In this document: piece after piece, positions 55,274 through 63,309 of the stretch
How positions within the stretch are numbered: the first letter of the stretch is position 1
How the letters are laid out: each line of letters opens with the position of its first letter
Assembly (NCBI RefSeq): GCF_001941425.1
Contig: NZ_CP009244.1
Coordinates: 1,364,001 to 1,428,000, forward strand
From: Corynebacterium ammoniagenes DSM 20306
GTDB lineage: Bacteria; Actinomycetota; Actinomycetes; Mycobacteriales; Mycobacteriaceae
Reading direction: 5' to 3'
Length of the DNA: 64,000 nucleotides
Made by a program: the position numbers and the translations under genes
The notes under the pieces: generated by a model
Database searches by the model: none
What the model saw: only the letters and a program-made list of their open reading frames with translations
What the model was told of the DNA's origin: nothing

Positions 55274-56887
55274 ATGTCAACCCCATTGCTACACATTGAC
55301 AACCTGGCCGTGAGCTACCAAACCCGCAAGGGCGATATCCCCGCCGTGTCCGGGGTGAGCCTGGAAGTCCTACCCGGCGAGATCACGGCTATCGTGGGTG
55401 AGTCCGGCTCCGGCAAATCCACCACCGCCATGGCAGCCATTGGGCTCTTGCCGCGCAACGCCAGCGTGGATACGGGCGTGATGCATTCTAAGAGCCGCGA
55501 TATTACTAACCTGTCTAATAGTCAGTGGCGCCAGCTGCGCGGGCAGCAGATTGCGCTGATCCCGCAGGATCCGAATAACTCTCTCAATCCGGTCAAAACC
55601 ATCGGCGCCTCGGTTGAGGAGGCCATGGTCATCCACCGGCAGGGCACCGCCGAAGATCGCAAGCGACGCGCCATTGAGCTGCTGGGCACCGTCGGTATTG
55701 ACGATCCCGAGCGTCGCTATCACCAGTACCCGCACGAATTATCCGGCGGTATGAAACAGCGCGTGCTCATTGCCGCCGCGTTGTCGTTGGAGCCGGACCT
55801 GATCATCGCCGATGAGCCCACCTCCGCGCTGGATGTCACCGTGCAGAAAGTTATTTTGGACCTGCTGGATCGGATGCGCGCGGACTTAGGCCTGGGCATT
55901 TTATTTATTACCCACGACCTGGCGGTGGCCGGTGACCGCGCCGATCGCATCGTGGTCATGGAAAAAGGCCAGGTGCGTGAGGCGGGACTAGCGGCGAATG
56001 TGCTCACGGACCCGCAGCACGACTATTCAAAGCGCTTGCTTGCCGATGCCCCCTCGCTCGCCACCCCAGAGATCCGCCGCCAGGCACCAGCAGATACCAC
56101 CAATGAACCATTGGTCAAGGTATCTGGCCTGACAAAAACCTATGGCGATTTCACCGCAGTGGAAGATATTTCCTTTGAGGTGCGCCCGGGAACGACCCAT
56201 GCGCTGGTCGGGGAGTCAGGCTCCGGCAAGACCACGACGGGGCGAATGGTTTCGCTGTTTGAAACCCCAACGGAGGGTTCCATCACCGTCGGTGGGGTAG
56301 ATATCCTGGCGACCAAGGCTTCGGAACGCAAGCAGCTGCGCAGCAATATTCAGCTGGTGTATCAAAATCCGTATTCCTCCCTTGACCCGCGCATGCGTAT
56401 TGGCGATATCATCGCCGAGCCGTATCGAAACTTCACCGGCGCTTCCAAGTCGAAGGCGCAGGCCCGCGCACAGGAGTTTTTGGAGCTGGTGTCTTTAGAT
56501 GCAGATATGTATTCGCGCCGGCCACGGGAGCTTTCGGGAGGCCAGCGCCAGCGCGTTGCGATTGCCCGGGCGCTTATCGTCGAACCGGAACTCGTGATTT
56601 TGGATGAGGCTGTCTCCGCTTTGGATGTCACGGTGCAAGCCCAGATCATCCGCCTGCTGGATCAGCTGCAGAAGGATTTGAGCTTGACCTATATCTTCAT
56701 CTCGCACGATCTTGCGGTGGTACGCCAGATCTCCGATACCGTCAGCGTGCTGCGCCGCGGCGAACAGGTAGAGCACGGCGTGACCGAAGAGGTCTTCCGC
56801 AATCCGCAGTCCGAGTTCACCCGCGAGCTCATCGGCGCTATCCCGGGGCACCGCTACCGCGCTGGTGACCTAAACTTGGGGCTATAG
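55274..56887 (+). CDS. Double ABC ATPase (DppD-DppF fusion)
   Basis: A 537-residue protein containing two complete ATPase domains, equivalent to DppD and DppF in one chain. Walker A1 GESGSGKSTT, signature LSGGMKQRV, Walker B IIADEPTSALD; then Walker A2 GESGSGKTTTG, signature LSGGQRQRVAIARAL, Walker B VILDEAVSALD. Both sites look active, unlike the exporter pair at 29.7-32.9 kb. It energises the importer formed with the two permeases. Four bases after the previous stop. Confidence 0.93.
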   Translation: MSTPLLHIDNLAVSYQTRKGDIPAVSGVSLEVLPGEITAIVGESGSGKSTTAMAAIGLLPRNASVDTGVMHSKSRDITNLSNSQWRQLRGQQIALIPQDPNNSLNPVKTIGASVEEAMVIHRQGTAEDRKRRAIELLGTVGIDDPERRYHQYPHELSGGMKQRVLIAAALSLEPDLIIADEPTSALDVTVQKVILDLLDRMRADLGLGILFITHDLAVAGDRADRIVVMEKGQVREAGLAANVLTDPQHDYSKRLLADAPSLATPEIRRQAPADTTNEPLVKVSGLTKTYGDFTAVEDISFEVRPGTTHALVGESGSGKTTTGRMVSLFETPTEGSITVGGVDILATKASERKQLRSNIQLVYQNPYSSLDPRMRIGDIIAEPYRNFTGASKSKAQARAQEFLELVSLDADMYSRRPRELSGGQRQRVAIARALIVEPELVILDEAVSALDVTVQAQIIRLLDQLQKDLSLTYIFISHDLAVVRQISDTVSVLRRGEQVEHGVTEEVFRNPQSEFTRELIGAIPGHRYRAGDLNLGL

Positions 56888-56899
56888 AAAGAGGAGATC

Positions 56900-58159
56900 A
56901 TGACCGATATTATTAACCAACTCGCTGGCATCGATGATGCCGAGATCATCGCCCTGCGCGAGCGTCGCCCGGATGCCGTAGCTAATGCACAAATCAGCTT
57001 TGAAGCTTTATTGGAGCCGCAGGATCCAGGCACGTTTAGCTACGCGGAGCGCTATGCCGTCGCGGCATTTGTCGCCGGGGTGGCACAGTCCGGGCGCGCT
57101 GCTACCTTCTACCTCGACTTGCTTGCCGATGAGGCCGAGGACGACCTCGTTGCCGCCCTCCAGCAAGCCATTACCGCCGGCACCACCACGGGCCCATTCC
57201 ACGGCGGCGAGTTCACCGTGTTTGACCCGCAGTCCGCGTTGGGGCAACGCTTGGCCGCCGGGCTGGATTTCGCGCACCTGCTGACCTTCCACCCCAAGGA
57301 CGCCAGCCCCGCATCCATTGGCCACTTGGATGCGGCCGGCTGGTCCGCCGATGACATCGTATCGTTGAGCCAATTGATTGCTTTCCTGGCTTTCCAGCAG
57401 CGCGTGGCGCACGGCATTCAGGTGCTGGCTGGGACAGGAGCGCAAGCAACGGCCTCCGCTTCAGCAGGCTCTGCTTCTACAGGCAGTGTGGCATCGCAAA
57501 GCACTGGCTCAGCGATTGCTACCACCGTCGCCGATCCCGGCTGGGCACCGACGGACAACACCTTGCTTCCCGACGTGGTCAAGCCGACCAAGTTTGTCAA
57601 CCACGCCCTGGGCTGGGAACCCTGGGTGCCTTCCATGGCCAAAGAGGATCTCACCGACGTCCACATCGACGCGCTCATTAAGCCCGAGCGCAAGGACATG
57701 CCCTATTTCCGCCTGCTGGCGCGTGACCCCGCAGCACTCAAGGCGCGCACGTTGACCGACCTGGACATTTTCTACAATACCGAGGGCGGTCTCGGGCGCG
57801 CGGAGCGCGAGCTCGCCGCAACCGTGGCCTCCCGCTTCAACGGCTGCGAATACTGCGCCTCGGTGCACCAGGCCCGCGCGAAGGAAGAAGGCGGCGATGC
57901 CGACGCCATCCACCGCTTACTCGATGAGGGCATTGACGCCGACCTGGGCACCCAGGACTGGTCCGCCATCCGCGACGCCGCCGTGGCACTAACCGCGACT
58001 CCCTCCGCTTTTACCGAAAAGCATGTTGCGGCACTGCGGGAGGTCGGCTTGGATGATTTGAGCATCATTGATGTCATCAACTCCTCGGCCTTTTTCAACT
58101 GGGCCAACCGGCTGATGCTTACCTTGGGTGAGCCCAACGTGCCCGAGCGCTTTCGCTAA
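56900..58159 (+). CDS. Fused CMD-domain and alkylhydroperoxidase (AhpD-like) protein
   Basis: A 419-residue fusion. Residues 1-180 resemble the CMD-domain Avi_7170 family (INQLAGIDDAEIIALRERRPDAVANAQ start) and contain no cysteine. A serine/alanine/threonine-rich linker spans about 180-210. Residues 212-419 resemble the alkylhydroperoxidase Avi_7169 family, with the redox pair C316-EY-C319 followed by H323, as in AhpD. In other bacteria the two are usually separate neighbouring genes. Last gene of the ABC operon, 12 bases after the ATPase, with GAAAGAGGAG before the ATG. It may process or detoxify the imported compound. Confidence 0.85.
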   Translation: MTDIINQLAGIDDAEIIALRERRPDAVANAQISFEALLEPQDPGTFSYAERYAVAAFVAGVAQSGRAATFYLDLLADEAEDDLVAALQQAITAGTTTGPFHGGEFTVFDPQSALGQRLAAGLDFAHLLTFHPKDASPASIGHLDAAGWSADDIVSLSQLIAFLAFQQRVAHGIQVLAGTGAQATASASAGSASTGSVASQSTGSAIATTVADPGWAPTDNTLLPDVVKPTKFVNHALGWEPWVPSMAKEDLTDVHIDALIKPERKDMPYFRLLARDPAALKARTLTDLDIFYNTEGGLGRAERELAATVASRFNGCEYCASVHQARAKEEGGDADAIHRLLDEGIDADLGTQDWSAIRDAAVALTATPSAFTEKHVAALREVGLDDLSIIDVINSSAFFNWANRLMLTLGEPNVPERFR

Positions 58160-58189
58160 TCAGTAGCTAACCAAGCACCCACATAAAGC

Positions 58190-58246
58190 AACCACGAAGA
58201 AGATCCCCGAAACTGCACACGCTGGGGATCTTCTTCGTGGTTTGGT
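58190..58246. terminator. Strong terminator between the ABC operon and the HNH gene
   Basis: A 19-base perfect inverted repeat (58190-58208 with 58224-58242) with a 15-base loop, followed by TTTGGTTTT. It separates two convergent genes. Confidence 0.9.
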
Positions 58247-58247
58247 T

Positions 58248-59903
58248 TTAGGCGGGAGAATTCACGTCATCATGTCGAGGACTATCAGTGGGAGAGGATC
58301 CTGGCCCCGGCGGATCCTGCGTCTTTAATTTGTGGTGGGCCGATTGCTGCGCTGCAGTGGAATCATTAAACCGCAGACCATCGCTATATGGATACTGGGT
58401 ACCCGCGCGGCCGGTTTCGGAACATCGCGCAGCATGCGCCATATTATGCCTGAAATCTCGGGCATCATTATTGTCGCCGTGGTGCCTGCGACATCGCAGC
58501 GTCAGATTGTGTAAATCCGTCACACCTTGATAGCTCCACGCCACAATATGGTGGACATCGCAGTTCGTTGCCGGAACCTCACAGCCATCGTGCGAGCACA
58601 CCATTTCGGCAGCTACCAGCGCTATCTTTTGCGCTAAATTAGCATTTCGGCGGCTACGTCCTAACGCCAGCGGCTGGAAATTAGTGTCATCCATGATACA
58701 CAAGTAGTCACTTCCGGCCGCGCCGAGCCTGACGAGGTCCAGCGGGGTGAGGAAGATGCCTGTATCGGTCGGCAGCAGGGTGTCAGGGGAGAGGTTCTCC
58801 AACTCCTGACGCGTTGCAGAGACCACGATGGTACCCAAACCGGAGTCAGGGTGACGGGTGGACATGAAATTCGAGCACAGCTGCGTGAGCTGGTCACCGC
58901 GGCGCTGTGCCAGGCTACGAGTATCCTCATAACCCGTTTCCTCCTTGTCGAAGCCCGGACGCGCGGCAGGAGACATTGCCTTCATGAAGATTGCCGCCGA
59001 GGCAGGGTCGAGCTTGCCGCGGAAAGAAACCATGCCCTCGGCATCGGGTTGAGAGATATGCAATTCCCGCTTTTTCAGCAGTGCGGTGTTATCCCGCTCG
59101 CCATTGGGCATCACCGCTTTGGCATTGGCGTGCCGGATGGCTTTGCGCAGCCAGGTCTTCAGCTGCGACTTGGATAGCTCGCGCGCCTTGTCTATTGCCT
59201 GGGAACGCAATTCGTGCCTTCCGGGCTGTGCATAGCGATCGAGCTGGCGCAGCTCAAAGTCGATCATGCGCAGCACATCGGCAGGAATGGAACCGCTTCC
59301 GAGCTTGTCACGGTTTCGTGCCTTGGCTTCATTTTCGCGCTCTGCGCGCTCATCGGCCTCACGCTGACGAGCCTCTTGTTCCTCGCGCTCCCTACGGCGT
59401 TGACGCTCGCGCTCTTCCTCCGCGCGCTTTTTCTTCTCGGCCTCGGCTTGCGCGTTTGCCTGCACGTCGTCTTCCGCGGAACTGTCCACCGGCTCCTCTT
59501 CCGGTTCTGGTTCCGGCTCCGGGGTAGGAGGTGGGCCCGGATCAGGCTTTACATCTTCACCGAAAATAGTTTCAGCATTGCGGAGTCGAACCATGGCCTC
59601 GCCATAGGACAGCTTCATGCGCTTGATGAAGTACTCGGTGGCATGCGAGGACGAGACCATGCGTCCGGCATCGTCGCGCTCGGCAAGGTGTGCGAAGGCG
59701 GCATCGATAAAAGTCTTTTTGCCGAAAGATTCCTCGAGATCTTCCATCAGGAGGTAAATGTCGTGAAATTTCAAGGTATCCACGGAATGCATGGCGGCCT
59801 GCAGATTGGTCAGATCCGTGGTGATATGTGCGATAGAATCTCGAATAATTCCATGCGCAATCTGACGGTCCTGCCGCCGTGATTCCGGATGATATCCCTT
59901 CAT
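58248..59903 (-). CDS. DUF222/13E12-type protein with HNH nuclease domain
   Basis: A 551-residue protein. A DUF222 region is interrupted at about residues 130-200 by a long E/R/K-rich charged helix (coiled-coil-like) preceded by a proline/glutamate stretch. The C-terminal HNH motif is CDVHHIVAWSYQGVTDLHNLTLRCRRHH, preceded by a C-x4-C-type zinc knuckle (CSHDGCEVPATNC). This is the actinobacterial 13E12-repeat-associated family, often multicopy and thought to be mobile or selfish; DNA cleavage is plausible, unproven. ATG 59903 with AAAGGGGG upstream. Confidence 0.87.
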   Translation of the reverse strand: MKGYHPESRRQDRQIAHGIIRDSIAHITTDLTNLQAAMHSVDTLKFHDIYLLMEDLEESFGKKTFIDAAFAHLAERDDAGRMVSSSHATEYFIKRMKLSYGEAMVRLRNAETIFGEDVKPDPGPPPTPEPEPEPEEEPVDSSAEDDVQANAQAEAEKKKRAEEERERQRRREREEQEARQREADERAERENEAKARNRDKLGSGSIPADVLRMIDFELRQLDRYAQPGRHELRSQAIDKARELSKSQLKTWLRKAIRHANAKAVMPNGERDNTALLKKRELHISQPDAEGMVSFRGKLDPASAAIFMKAMSPAARPGFDKEETGYEDTRSLAQRRGDQLTQLCSNFMSTRHPDSGLGTIVVSATRQELENLSPDTLLPTDTGIFLTPLDLVRLGAAGSDYLCIMDDTNFQPLALGRSRRNANLAQKIALVAAEMVCSHDGCEVPATNCDVHHIVAWSYQGVTDLHNLTLRCRRHHGDNNDARDFRHNMAHAARCSETGRAGTQYPYSDGLRFNDSTAAQQSAHHKLKTQDPPGPGSSPTDSPRHDDVNSPA

Positions 59904-60090
59904 GACATTAACCCCCTTTCGCTGTTCACCGCCGTTTCCGGCTCACCATTCATTCGATGCTGTCTTGCCACAAATCATAACCCACCTCCCGGACTTTGTC
60001 GCGCCTATTTTCGAAAACAAATAGCCCGCGAATATTACTTCAACCTTGAAATATGCTCTTGCGAACTGGCGAAAGAAGCGATTAGAAGGC

Positions 60091-60133
60091 ATAAAAATAA
60101 GGGCCTAATCTCGCAAGATTAAAGCCCTTATTT
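60091..60133 (-). terminator. Terminator after the vWA-like gene
   Basis: AAATAAGGGC (60095-60104) pairs with 60124-60133 and an inner TAATCT/AGATTA stem extends it. On the minus strand it ends in TTTTTAT, 21 bases after the stop at 60154. The 250-base gap (59904-60153) otherwise holds only AT-rich upstream sequence of the HNH gene. Confidence 0.85.
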
Positions 60134-60153
60134 AGCCCGCTAACGGGGGTAAT

Positions 60154-61023
60154 TTATGCTCCGGCAGCAGCCTTCAAAGCATCAGCGACAGCACCGGCAT
60201 CCGTCCCGTCGACTGTGGTGAACTCGGTTGCCACATTTTCGATAGCAGCATCTGGCTCGCCTGGGCCTACGTGAACCACGGACAGCTCCACGTTATCGCC
60301 CGCAGCCTGCTTAAAGGCCTCAGTAAAGGCAGCATCATCCATATTGGTGACTGTGCCGGTCGTGACCACCAAGACGCGCACAGGGCCATTAATATCAGCG
60401 GCGCGGTCAGCTGCGGTATCGGCCGCTGCGATAATCGCTGGGCGCGACTGTGGCTCGCCGCCCGTGCCAAATGCCTTGATGGTGTCGGCGGCTTCGTCAC
60501 CGTTGCCAAAGCCCAGGTTGTCGCGGTATCCCACGGTCACGCCGGGGTTTAGGGGAGAGGAGTAGTTCCATAGGGCAACAGCTTTGCCATCGGCGCCCAG
60601 AGCGTGCGCGGTGTTGGCCAACGCACCGGTAACCTGGTCAAATTGTCCAGCAAGGCCGGCAGAAGTATCCAGCAAGATGAGGGTATCGGCGGAAGCAGCA
60701 GCGGGAGCGGGTGCCTTCTCCGAAGGAGTCGCAGGCTCCGAGCTCGCAGCTTCCTTGTCCTCAGATTCAGCAGCCTCGGAAGTCTCCGACGTTGCAGACT
60801 CTGCAGAAGGCGCAACCGACTCCGACTCCTCAGCTACCTCGTCAGTTTCCGCGGGCGCCTGTGCGCTGGTTTCGGAGTCTGCAGCGTTATTGACGTCGTC
60901 GTTGTCGTCACCGCCTAGGAGGAAAAATAGCAGCGCGATGACGGCCACGATGACAGCGATGGCCACAGCGATGACCCAGCCAGCGGGCTTGTAGTTCTCT
61001 TGTCCATTTGAGTGCCGAGCCAT
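60154..61023 (-). CDS. Membrane-anchored vWA-like protein with acidic linker
   Basis: A 289-residue protein. A short cytoplasmic start is followed by a transmembrane helix (about 16-37), an S/E/A-rich acidic linker (about 40-110) and a vWA-like domain from ADTLILLDTSAGL. The metal-site motif reads DTSAG rather than DxSxS, so the second serine is lost and metal binding may be weakened. A TTGTVTNMDD segment supplies the later loop. It is probably exposed outside the membrane. The closest neighbours on the same strand are the conserved gene at 61044 and a DEAD-box helicase. Partner unknown. Confidence 0.8.
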   Translation of the reverse strand: MARHSNGQENYKPAGWVIAVAIAVIVAVIALLFFLLGGDDNDDVNNAADSETSAQAPAETDEVAEESESVAPSAESATSETSEAAESEDKEAASSEPATPSEKAPAPAAASADTLILLDTSAGLAGQFDQVTGALANTAHALGADGKAVALWNYSSPLNPGVTVGYRDNLGFGNGDEAADTIKAFGTGGEPQSRPAIIAAADTAADRAADINGPVRVLVVTTGTVTNMDDAAFTEAFKQAAGDNVELSVVHVGPGEPDAAIENVATEFTTVDGTDAGAVADALKAAAGA

Positions 61024-61043
61024 TCTGCAGTGCCTTTCATTTC

Positions 61044-61919
61044 CTACGCCACAGTATTACCGGGCTTTAGATTAGCGCGTTTAGCGTCCTCAATCAGTGC
61101 GACAAGCCGACTGCGCATTGGCTTTGCGCGATCGGCAAGATTTCGTTGACGGCGCACATATTCAGCCTTGCCCTCAAGCGTTTCGATGGCCACCACCGAA
61201 AATCCAAGCTCGCGGCAATCATAGGGCGAGGCTTCCATGTCCAAAATCCGTGCATCGACAGCCAGCTCGAGGGTGTCCAAGAAAAGCTCGCCTGGCACCA
61301 ATGGTCCCATCTTCCACGCCCATTTGTACAGGTCCATGGTCGCGTGCACGCAGCCGGCTTGCTCCACGTTCACCTGGTCTGTGCGCTCCAAAACCGTCAG
61401 GTTTAAAGACCGCGCAGGGGGAGTGAAAAATCGGAAGGCATCGTAGTGGGTGCATCGGATGCGGTGGGTTTCTACCACCTCATCGGTGCCTTCCTGCCCC
61501 AGCCGTAACGGCAAGTCGTGGCGGGTTTCGGTGGATTGATACAGCATCGCCCACTCATGCAGCCCAAAGCATTCAAAGCGGGAAGGATTAGCTTCAGAAT
61601 TTACTAACAGCCGATGGATATGGTCCATGGCATCGCCGCGTCGAGACCAAAATGCTGCAAGATCTAGCCCAACAGCACCGTCAGCGGTCACATAATCGCG
61701 CCAGGTCGCATGGGGTGCGTCGGAGGCATCGGCAAGCAGCGTGCCCACGCCGGGGTGCCATTGGCGCAGGTGCTTAGGGCGCACCGGGTAGTAGTTGAAT
61801 AAAAAGTCAAAAACCGGGTGCTTTTCATGCCGGTATCGGTAGGTTGCCAGCAGCTCATCCGCGCGGTGCTCATGCGCAGCCATGCGCGTTTGCCATTCGG
61901 AACGGGGGAGAACAGACAT
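61044..61919 (-). CDS. Conserved actinobacterial protein, often named 3-methyladenine DNA glycosylase
   Basis: A 291-residue cytoplasmic protein beginning SEWQTRMAAHEHRADELLATYRYRHEKHPVFDFLFNYYPVRPKHLRQWHPG. I recognise the family (HPVxDFLFxYY...RPxxLRxWHPG) from actinobacteria, where it is frequently labelled 3-methyladenine DNA glycosylase, but I see neither the HhH-GPD motif of AlkA nor the Tag zinc site, so I do not endorse the activity. It starts two bases before the end of the helicase gene's upstream partner region: only 2 bases separate it from the helicase stop, so the genes are cotranscribed. Confidence 0.7.
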   Translation of the reverse strand: MSVLPRSEWQTRMAAHEHRADELLATYRYRHEKHPVFDFLFNYYPVRPKHLRQWHPGVGTLLADASDAPHATWRDYVTADGAVGLDLAAFWSRRGDAMDHIHRLLVNSEANPSRFECFGLHEWAMLYQSTETRHDLPLRLGQEGTDEVVETHRIRCTHYDAFRFFTPPARSLNLTVLERTDQVNVEQAGCVHATMDLYKWAWKMGPLVPGELFLDTLELAVDARILDMEASPYDCRELGFSVVAIETLEGKAEYVRRQRNLADRAKPMRSRLVALIEDAKRANLKPGNTVA

Positions 61920-61921
61920 AT

Positions 61922-63274
61922 TTACCGTGAGCGGCGCCGTGAGTTGGAGTTGCGGGAGGGCTTATTGCTTGACGATGCACCCCTGCCCCGTTGGCCACTG
62001 CGCGCAGAGGTAGACCGCGACTTGCCACGAGGTTGCTTTGACTGCGGCTTCGCGGCTGATTGTTGTTGCTGTCCGGGCTCCGGAAGCGCCACGCCGGTGG
62101 GCGACTGGGCGCCCGTGATGGTGGCTAAGGTGCGATTATGCGCGGGGCTGGAGTCGGTGGAGATATCAATCGTTTCTGCATCCACGCCGGCCTTGTCAAT
62201 CAGCTTGGCCACTTCATCGCGTTGTTCATTCATCACTAAGGTGACTACGCTGCCTGCTTCGCCGGCACGGGCGGTGCGCCCAGCGCGGTGCAGATAGGCT
62301 TTGTGCTCGGCTGGTGGGTCAACGTGGACGACCAAGGAGACATCGTGGACATCGATGCCGCGGGCGGCGATATCGGTAGCAACCAGCACGGATACGCTGC
62401 CATCGGCAAAACCTTGCAGGGTAGTGGAACGAGTATTTTGGCCCTTATCACCGTGCAGCCCCATGGCGGGGATGCCCGCGCGGCGCAGTTTCTTCGCCTG
62501 GCGGTCCACACCGTGTTTGGTGCGCATGAACATGATGGTCTTGCCCTCGCGGGCAGCAATGCGAAGCACGACCTTATTGCGGTCTTCGCGCTCACCGACG
62601 AAGAATACGTAGTGCTTCATGGTGTCCACGGAGGCCTGTACCGGCGCTGTGGAGTGGGTGACGGGATCGTGCATGAAGCGGGAGACTAACTTGTTAACAT
62701 CGCCGTCCAAGGTGGCCGAAAACAGCAGTCGCTGGGCGTTGTCTGGGGTCAGGGCCAGAAGTTTTTTGACCTGGGGCAAAAAGCCCATGTCAGCCATTTG
62801 GTCGGCTTCGTCGAGGGCGGTCAAGGTGGCATCGGAAAGCGAAAGCTTCTTCTGGTTGACCAAGTCCTGCGCGCGACCTGGAGTGGCTACCAAGATGTCT
62901 ACGGGGCGGGCGAGCTGACGGATGTGGTTGTTGATGTTGACGCCACCGACCACGGACAACACCCGCAGGCCCATGGCGTTAGCGGGCTCATCCAAGCGCT
63001 GCTGAATCTGAATGGCCAATTCGCGGGTTGGCGCAAGCACCAAACCACGCGGGCGACCAGGCTTGGAGGCACCGGAACCGGCGAGGCGGGCGATCATCGG
63101 CAAGCCAAACGTAAACGTCTTGCCGGAACCTGTGGGGCCGCGGCCAAGGATGTCCTTTCCGGCCAGAGCGTCAGGAATCGCCGCTTCCTGGATAGGAAAC
63201 GGCGAGGTGATGCCCTGCTGTGCGAGGACGGAAACAATGGGCCGGGGCAAGCCGAGATCGGCAAAAGTAGTCAT
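61922..63274 (-). CDS. DEAD-box RNA helicase (RhlE-like)
   Basis: A 450-residue helicase with all core motifs: Q motif GITSPFPIQEAAIP, motif I GPTGSGKT, Ia PTRELAIQI, Ib TPGRAQDL, II DEAD, III SAT, IV-V IMFMRTKHG and VATDIAARGIDVHDV, VI HRAGRTAR. The last ~60 residues are basic and rich in S, R, G and Q, a typical RNA-binding tail that helps unwinding of structured RNA. Likely roles are ribosome assembly or cold adaptation. First gene of a unit including the conserved protein and probably the vWA-like gene. Confidence 0.93.
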   Translation of the reverse strand: MTTFADLGLPRPIVSVLAQQGITSPFPIQEAAIPDALAGKDILGRGPTGSGKTFTFGLPMIARLAGSGASKPGRPRGLVLAPTRELAIQIQQRLDEPANAMGLRVLSVVGGVNINNHIRQLARPVDILVATPGRAQDLVNQKKLSLSDATLTALDEADQMADMGFLPQVKKLLALTPDNAQRLLFSATLDGDVNKLVSRFMHDPVTHSTAPVQASVDTMKHYVFFVGEREDRNKVVLRIAAREGKTIMFMRTKHGVDRQAKKLRRAGIPAMGLHGDKGQNTRSTTLQGFADGSVSVLVATDIAARGIDVHDVSLVVHVDPPAEHKAYLHRAGRTARAGEAGSVVTLVMNEQRDEVAKLIDKAGVDAETIDISTDSSPAHNRTLATITGAQSPTGVALPEPGQQQQSAAKPQSKQPRGKSRSTSARSGQRGRGASSSNKPSRNSNSRRRSR

Positions 63275-63309
63275 TGCCTTCTACTTTAGCCGCCGAACTA
63301 AGCCAGAAG

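Noticed and set aside
59889..60122. 77-codon plus-strand frame between the HNH and vWA-like genes
   Set aside because: It covers the upstream region of the HNH gene and part of a terminator hairpin; no RBS or recognisable product.
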